This document shows, in pieces, positions 7,533-12,142 of a stretch of DNA of 12,142 bases. The notes beneath the pieces were generated by a model, which did not search any database, had not been told where the DNA came from, and was given only the letters and a program-made list of their open reading frames with translations. The position numbers and the translations under genes are program-made. Where the stretch lies: NCBI GenBank assembly GCA_947178045.1, contig CAMWWR010000016.1, forward strand, positions 1 to 12,142. Reading direction: 5' to 3'. Within the stretch, counting starts at the first letter, position 1, and the number at the start of each line of letters is the position of its first letter. This stretch comes from an uncultured Clostridia bacterium (lineage in GTDB: Bacteria; Bacillota; Clostridia; Lachnospirales; Lachnospiraceae).

Positions 7533-7649
7533 TCAGCACAGCAGCAGGTAGCAGCAGACGAAGACAATGACCAGCAGTGAGACAAGGCATAAAATATCCC
7601 AGAAATGGGGCCGGGATTCCCGCGAAGTATCATTCTTATCCGTATTCAT
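7533..7649 (-). CDS. 38-aa single-pass membrane peptide
   Basis: Small gene of 39 codons including TGA. The N-terminal 15 residues are polar and charged (MNTDKNDTSRESRPH). Then FWDIL leads into an unbroken hydrophobic helix (about 19-38: LCLVSLLVIVFVCCYLLLC) that ends the protein, with four cysteines in it. This reads as an inner-membrane, N-in or tail-anchored peptide. The ribosome site GAGAGG (7654-7659) is acceptable but only 4 nt from the ATG. A plausible promoter lies 67 nt upstream and a small GC hairpin (7665-7678) sits in the leader. It precedes the CotH-type gene on the same strand, so a two-gene operon is likely. I do not recognise a family. It might be a partner or regulator of the CotH-type protein, but only position suggests that. 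A 66-codon overlapping frame was considered and judged less likely. Confidence 0.6.
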   Translation of the reverse strand: MNTDKNDTSRESRPHFWDILCLVSLLVIVFVCCYLLLC

Positions 7650-7715
7650 GTTTCCTCTCATTCCGCCGCGCAAGCGGCATTTTCATCAGAGTCCTGTATG
7701 TAATGTGAAGCGGGT

Positions 7716-7744
7716 ATAATATCCGCAAGAATATTGTACTACAA
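7716..7744 (-). promoter_or_regulatory. Probable promoter of the membrane-peptide/CotH unit
   Basis: On the minus strand: TTGTAG (7739-7744, 3/6), a 17-bp spacer, then TATTAT (7716-7721, 5/6). It is placed after the stop of the large gene and before the 38-aa gene. Confidence 0.5.
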
Positions 7745-7763
7745 CAGCGGGCGTATTTCAAAG

Positions 7764-7810
7764 AAAACAGCTTGTTGTTTTAAGGAAACGCTTTCATTAG
7801 CGTTTCCTTA
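7764..7810 (-). terminator. Two adjacent hairpins at the 3' end of the giant DUF1963 gene
   Basis: The first is a perfect 12-bp stem (7781-7792 with 7799-7810, 6-nt loop) whose distal arm contains the gene's TAA stop codon. It is followed at once by a 6-bp AAAACA/TGTTTT hairpin (7764-7769 with 7776-7781) leading into TTTTCTTTG on the minus strand. They share base 7781, so the two may be alternative or stacked. There is no classic T tract after the strong stem, so termination is likely but not certain. Confidence 0.5.
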
Positions 7811-10800
7811 TTCCTCCCCGCAGCACTCCCAGTGGTACAGCACATTGCTGAAATCCATCCGCTCCAGCTGCTCGCCGGAGATAAAGAAATTCGCGAACCC
7901 GCAGAGCCCATTATCCTCAAGCCAGGAGCCGTCCGGCAGATAATGCACATCGTACCGGAAGAGCAGACGGTCGTATGGCTGGAGCTCTGCGTCAAGGGCA
8001 CGCGGATCGCATCCCGCAAAGCGCGGATAGCCCAGAAGCCAGTGACCGCGGCTGGCGATTTCCTTTTCGACAGTCATGTCGTCCAGAATCTCCGACCAGG
8101 AGGAGCAGCCGGAATCCGCGCCGAAGCGTTCCCGGACTGCAGAGAGAAATTCCGTGTTGAACCGATAGTCGTCCGGTCCCATATATGCCGTTTTTTGTAC
8201 AATCCCAGCGGCGCATTCCGTCGAGGCCGGGGTGCGTCCGTACCTCCTGTCCCTGCCGTCGGGGATGCCGAGCCGGATAAGCTCGTCTGCGGAAATGCCG
8301 TAATCGATCGTTTCGTGGTAGACGACCCGATATTTGTCCTGATCGGTGCGCCAGCCGAAGTTCTTATCAAAAATTTCCCAGGCGCAGCCGAAGAACTGGA
8401 GCATCCCGTGATCCGGCATCGGCGCTTCCATCGGGCCTGCGTCCAGATTGATCTGTGCGAGCAGTACAAGCTTCTGCCCATCGGAATCCGTCGGATATTC
8501 CATGGTCGGATCCCAGTAAGGAAGGCCGCCGAATTTGCTGTCGAAAGTGCCCGGATTTTTCCCCTTCTCGGCAGTTATGGACCAGGCGGTTAGCGCCGTT
8601 CTTTTCCTGAAGGCGTCAAGGATGCCCTCGGTATTTTTATATATGGTGCTTGCCGGCGGCAGCTTCCCGTCCGCGGCGGGAAATCCGACGTCGATCTTCA
8701 GGCAGTTTTCCAGCTTTCTGCCGTATTTGCCGTTCTCCATGTACCAACGCACCACGTCCGTAAAATCCTCGAGTATTGCGGAGAAGGATTCGCCCTGCGG
8801 CCACAGCTTCCATACAAGCTGCTTATTTTCCGGCATAAGGCTTTCACAGTGCTCATAACAGTTTTCCGGCATAGAGCTTTCACAGTGCTCATAGCAGAGG
8901 ACCGGGCCGGGTTCCCGGGACTCTTTGCTGCCGGCAGGAGATTCGCCATCATAATGCTTGTGGATGCTGGTGCGGTTATACCGGTTCTGACGATAGAGCC
9001 GCATGGAATATGCGTTTTCTGCCTCCCGCACGAGCTCGAAGTACGCAGCAAAGAGCAGATCGGGAGCATTGGCGAGCATTTCGTCCACAAATACGGCGAA
9101 TTCGTCCATCATTTCCGCCTTTGTGAAGGTCGTGAACAGGTCTGCCGCCGTCGTGGCCGTCGTATGCGCCGACTGCAGAAAGGCATCCCGGCCGTAGCAG
9201 TATTCCAGCGTACCGTCAAGGCGCGAAATACTTAAACAGCCCTGCCAGGTTTCCACGGCAGTCACCTTGGAAAAGTCAAACATTTTGGCGAGCAGTCCCG
9301 CGAGACTGTCCGACCGCTGCATGCGGACGACGTCATAAAAGAAAAGCGAGCCGCTTTCTCCGACAGCAAATACCGTCGGTATGGAATGACCGTCCGGGCC
9401 GATCGTTCCGCCCCAGCCGAAATGTCCCACGATCCAGTGCTTCTCCTTCATTTTTTTGCCGAGCTCCTCCATGCGGAACCGGCGGCTGGAGAGCCAGTCC
9501 GGATCCCTGAGTGACAACCGGAAATCGAACGGTCTCATGGAGCAATAAAACACCTGCTCTGTTTTGGGCGGCTCGAACTGCAGCACACAGTAGCTTTCCG
9601 TCAGAAAACCACCGTCCCTGCGGAAAAACCGCGTCAGTGCGTCGCCGGTATCCGGCATGGTATCTATGCAGAGCAAATCTTGCGTAATTGGCATGCTATC
9701 CGTGTGGAGATGCTCTCCCCTGTTTGATATGTTGTCTGTACAGAGGAGGTCCCCCATATTCGGCATGCTGCCTGTATAGAGCAAATCCCTCGTATTTGGT
9801 ATACTGTCCGCGCTCCGTACATCATCCGCTGAGCTATCGGTCTCACGCTTTCTCCACGGATACCCCGGAAGCCAGGGCGGCAGGCCGTTTCTCCTTCTGC
9901 GGTATATCTCATGCTGCTTCAGCGCTTCGATGATCCGCTCCGCCTTCTCCTCATTTGTCATGCCGGAAAGATCGGCGGAGGCAAGACAGACGGGCGCGGG
10001 CCGCTTCATGCCCCGCAGGAATTCTTGTGCCAGACGTTTTTTGCTCTCGATGGAGAGAGGAGTGCCGGAGGTGTCGAGGTCGCTGACTGCGGCAGAGTCA
10101 TCGGCAGCGCCGGCGCCGGTCTGACCGATCGTATGGATAGGCTCCCAGCCGAGAACTGTCTGACGATACAGCGTTATGCGGCTTTCTCTGACGACCGCAC
10201 GGAAGCAGAGGTTTTCCTCCTCTGTATAGTATACGGCGCAGGCGACTTCCGTGTTCTCGGACTCCCAGTCTCTGCCGTTTCCGCTTGCCAGAAGCCGCGC
10301 GATCACCGGGATTGTCACCGGATGGAGCGGAAGCCGGTTAAGCCATGCTTCGATCGTCTCCGCGGCCATGGAATAGTCCTGCTCACCGATCTCTGTGACG
10401 GCGAGCAGGAAGAAGAGCTGCGGCGTCCCTTCAATGAAACGCGAAAGCTCCAGGCATTCCCGGAAGCTGTACGGCGGGAAAAGCACCGGCTCCCCGTCGA
10501 GATAGTAGAGGACGTAATGCAAATGAAATTCAACCCGGAGCCGCTTTTGATCCGGCAGGGTGAATTCCATGGACGGCGGGAGGGGCGTTTGATGCTGCAT
10601 TGAATTTCTGTCCGGGCTGTTCTCGGCCATATTCCGGCTCGACGCATCCGTGTCTAACCGATCTTCTCTTGCATCTCCGCCGGTTTTGTCAAATCCGGTA
10701 AAAAGCTTCTGCCAGCGGGCAGAGGGCTGGTAGATATACTCCATATAGGCAGGCAGGGAATACAGGCCTCCTTCGGCATATTCCAGATTGTGCTTTCGCC

Positions 10801-12142
10801 GGTTTGTAAAGCTTGCTTTTCGGCAGCCGAAGCCGCGCATCAGATAGTAATGCCAGAAATCCGCATCCCTGCTGCTGATTTTGTTCATATCAGGAGCTGT
10901 GAAGGACGCCAGCGCAGGATGCTGCCGTTCGGAAATGCGGCGGCTGAAATGCAGCGAATGCAGCAGGCTCTCCAGCATCGCAATGCCTCGTACCCTGTCC
11001 CACGCGCCTTCGATGACGCCGCTCTCGTCCGAGTAAAAGGAGATCAGACGTTCGGCCAGGCAGGCGGGTATGACCGACCGGCCGCAGAGCTGAAGGTACA
11101 TTCTGTCAAACAGCTCCGGAGAATAGCGGATCTTCGGCCATTCCGGGCGGGTAAACAGCACCCTGACACGCTCCCTGATCTCGTCCGTATCCTCGTAAAG
11201 AGCTTCGCTGTCCGATATGATCTGCATCAGCTCCCGGTACCAGCTGCTGACCAGCTTCTCCTTACCCTCCTCCCCGTACAGGGTCTCCTCGATATCGGGG
11301 TATTGGCTGACGATCTCCTGCTTCAATTCCGCATATATTTTCCGGGTGCTCGTATGCTCGATATTTCGGAAATTGTATTCCTGGTACATGGTTTCGAGCA
11401 CGCATTTCGGGACGGCTTCGCTGCGCAGCCAGAAGGTCAGCAGGTCGATCAGGCAGACGCTCCTGGACTCGCTGATTATGTCATGCGGCCCCCTGCCCTT
11501 CAGCTCGTAGAGATGGTGGGAATAACCGCCGCGGAGCAGTTTTTTCCATGTCTCTTTGCTGCCGGGTGTGAGAAGCTTTTTTTCGTTCAGGCCTTTTAAG
11601 CGTATGTAATCGGCGAAGGAGTACATACGCACAAGGTTTTCCGGTTTCAGCAGCAGGCGCATCGGCAGGCCGCCCTGCTGCATATTCCAGATCGAGGCGG
11701 CGATTCTTCTGGCATAAAAGCTCTCGGTGATATCCTGCGCTTCCCCGTCTCCCCGCCCGCCATTTAAAACCAGGGCGTAGGCGACGGCAAGCTCCTGAAG
11801 GAACCCGCTCGGGAGCTGAACGATATTAAAATTGTCGGCAGTATGCCAATCTGCGAGAATCCGGAACATCCCGTCCGCAAAGCTCTCGGAGTACTGCTCC
11901 TTCAAAAATTCCTCCGACAGAAAAAATGCTTTCCAGGCGTCCGCTTTGCGGAATTTTTTCGGGTCCTTCAGGATGGCCGTGAACTGCTTTAACGCGCCGG
12001 ACTGCATGCTTTCCGCGGTTTTGGCCTCCTCGGCCTGCTGCAGGAGGCCGAGGAGGGAAGGCGAAGACGGAGCGGCGGGGGCGGGGTTGGACTCGGGCGC
12101 TTCGGCCGAAAGGTTTGTCGGGTTTTCGGACTGCCCGGGGGT
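7808..12142 (-). CDS. Giant uncharacterised protein with C-terminal DUF1963/YwqG domain, N-terminus off the window
   Basis: At least 1444 codons, open to the window edge. The first in-window ATG is at 12007, but 45 in-frame codons continue upstream without a stop (an Ala/Pro/Ser-rich linker, then LLGLLQQAEEAKTAES), and no ribosome site is properly spaced from that ATG. Residues counted from it: 1-430 helix-rich, no recognised family; 480-790 mixed, with a five-copy 12-residue repeat at about 728-787; 800-1020 unrecognised, with WIVGHFGWGGTIGPDG at 858-873; a two-copy 12-residue Cys-containing repeat at about 1038-1061; and DUF1963/YwqG at about 1145-1399 (FGGLPYWDP, LLAQINLD, MLQFFG, HWLLGYPRF, DRLLFRYD, GFANFFIS). 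DUF1963 has no agreed biochemical role. No signal peptide or membrane segment is visible, so it is probably cytoplasmic. Some clostridial proteins of this look may begin with a J-domain; that is a guess from memory. Confidence 0.85.
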   Translation of the reverse strand, partial: TPGQSENPTNLSAEAPESNPAPAAPSSPSLLGLLQQAEEAKTAESMQSGALKQFTAILKDPKKFRKADAWKAFFLSEEFLKEQYSESFADGMFRILADWHTADNFNIVQLPSGFLQELAVAYALVLNGGRGDGEAQDITESFYARRIAASIWNMQQGGLPMRLLLKPENLVRMYSFADYIRLKGLNEKKLLTPGSKETWKKLLRGGYSHHLYELKGRGPHDIISESRSVCLIDLLTFWLRSEAVPKCVLETMYQEYNFRNIEHTSTRKIYAELKQEIVSQYPDIEETLYGEEGKEKLVSSWYRELMQIISDSEALYEDTDEIRERVRVLFTRPEWPKIRYSPELFDRMYLQLCGRSVIPACLAERLISFYSDESGVIEGAWDRVRGIAMLESLLHSLHFSRRISERQHPALASFTAPDMNKISSRDADFWHYYLMRGFGCRKASFTNRRKHNLEYAEGGLYSLPAYMEYIYQPSARWQKLFTGFDKTGGDAREDRLDTDASSRNMAENSPDRNSMQHQTPLPPSMEFTLPDQKRLRVEFHLHYVLYYLDGEPVLFPPYSFRECLELSRFIEGTPQLFFLLAVTEIGEQDYSMAAETIEAWLNRLPLHPVTIPVIARLLASGNGRDWESENTEVACAVYYTEEENLCFRAVVRESRITLYRQTVLGWEPIHTIGQTGAGAADDSAAVSDLDTSGTPLSIESKKRLAQEFLRGMKRPAPVCLASADLSGMTNEEKAERIIEALKQHEIYRRRRNGLPPWLPGYPWRKRETDSSADDVRSADSIPNTRDLLYTGSMPNMGDLLCTDNISNRGEHLHTDSMPITQDLLCIDTMPDTGDALTRFFRRDGGFLTESYCVLQFEPPKTEQVFYCSMRPFDFRLSLRDPDWLSSRRFRMEELGKKMKEKHWIVGHFGWGGTIGPDGHSIPTVFAVGESGSLFFYDVVRMQRSDSLAGLLAKMFDFSKVTAVETWQGCLSISRLDGTLEYCYGRDAFLQSAHTTATTAADLFTTFTKAEMMDEFAVFVDEMLANAPDLLFAAYFELVREAENAYSMRLYRQNRYNRTSIHKHYDGESPAGSKESREPGPVLCYEHCESSMPENCYEHCESLMPENKQLVWKLWPQGESFSAILEDFTDVVRWYMENGKYGRKLENCLKIDVGFPAADGKLPPASTIYKNTEGILDAFRKRTALTAWSITAEKGKNPGTFDSKFGGLPYWDPTMEYPTDSDGQKLVLLAQINLDAGPMEAPMPDHGMLQFFGCAWEIFDKNFGWRTDQDKYRVVYHETIDYGISADELIRLGIPDGRDRRYGRTPASTECAAGIVQKTAYMGPDDYRFNTEFLSAVRERFGADSGCSSWSEILDDMTVEKEIASRGHWLLGYPRFAGCDPRALDAELQPYDRLLFRYDVHYLPDGSWLEDNGLCGFANFFISGEQLERMDFSNVLYHWECCGEE
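8826..8897 (-). repeat. 36-bp in-frame tandem repeat, two copies
   Basis: Units 8826-8861 and 8862-8897 are identical except for a few bases. They encode two copies of CYEHCES(S/L)MPEN in a linker just before the region leading to the DUF1963 domain. Each copy adds two cysteines. Confidence 0.9.
9648..9827 (-). repeat. 36-bp in-frame tandem repeat, five degenerate copies
   Basis: Units start at 9648, 9684, 9720, 9756 and 9792. They encode 12-residue copies of the type SMPxTxDLLCTD (for example SMPNMGDLLCTD and SMPITQDLLCID). Copies have diverged substantially but keep exact length. The array sits in a linker between WLPGYPWRKRE and the next folded-looking region. Confidence 0.9.
12025..12056. 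repeat. 12-bp perfect GC-rich inverted repeat inside the giant gene
   Basis: CCTCCTCGGCCT (12025-12036) and AGGCCGAGGAGG (12045-12056) flank an 8-nt loop. It lies in the codons for LLGLLQQAEEA, where CTC (Leu) and GAG (Glu) are reverse complements. It would form a very stable mRNA hairpin. Confidence 0.8.

Noticed and set aside
7433..7633. 66-codon minus-strand frame overlapping the CotH-type start by ATGA
   Set aside because: The 4-bp overlap is tempting, but the ATG lacks a good ribosome site and the sequence looks compositionally random. The 38-aa frame in the same place has a clear membrane-helix pattern.
7715..7720. Perfect TATAAT on the plus strand
   Set aside because: No fitting -35 and no plus-strand gene follows; the minus-strand reading of the same bases serves a gene.
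9648..9827. CRISPR-like array because of the 36-bp period
   Set aside because: Units are contiguous with no spacers, degenerate, and in frame within a protein gene.
12005..12007. ATG 12007 as the true start of the giant gene
   Set aside because: The nearest AGGAGG is 17 nt away and the frame stays open with coding-like sequence to the window edge.

Overview
The window looks like a chromosomal stretch from a moderately GC-rich Firmicute, most likely a clostridial (Lachnospiraceae-type) gut anaerobe. This rests on strong AGGAGG-type ribosome sites, sigma-A-type promoters, and a gene set typical of that group: a CotH-family protein, an AAA-ATPase-like/PD-(D/E)XK protein, a MATE exporter and a DUF1963 protein. 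The lineage is inferred; no rRNA or marker gene is present. I see no tRNA, rRNA, CRISPR array, transposase or phage gene.

Layout, left to right. (1) The 3' two thirds of cysK (cysteine synthase, + strand); its end is part of a 19-bp x4 tandem repeat. (2) A YgjP/DUF45-type zinc metallopeptidase (+). (3) Convergent to it, a 584-aa AAA-ATPase-like/PD-(D/E)XK protein (-). (4) Divergent from that, a MATE multidrug/metabolite exporter (+), with promoters for both directions in the 208-bp gap. (5) A long imperfect palindrome between the MATE gene and the next, convergent gene, probably a bidirectional terminator or a small dispersed element. (6) An 852-aa exported, membrane-anchored CotH-type kinase-like protein (-). 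It is preceded by a previously unlisted 38-aa single-pass membrane protein (-), which has its own plausible promoter. (7) A very large protein (-), at least 1399 aa and open to the right edge, ending in a DUF1963/YwqG domain and carrying two separate in-frame 36-bp tandem repeats.

How the genes relate. Most appear to be independent transcription units rather than one pathway. cysK and the metallopeptidase are co-directional and could be co-transcribed, since no convincing promoter or terminator separates them. The 38-aa membrane peptide and the CotH-type protein are the best candidate operon, and both products are predicted to sit at the membrane. The giant DUF1963 protein is co-directional upstream of them. 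Nothing in the sequence proves a joint function.

The most unusual material is at the right: the giant multi-region protein with period-36 repeats and a strong hairpin in its N-terminal coding part, next to the peptide/CotH pair.
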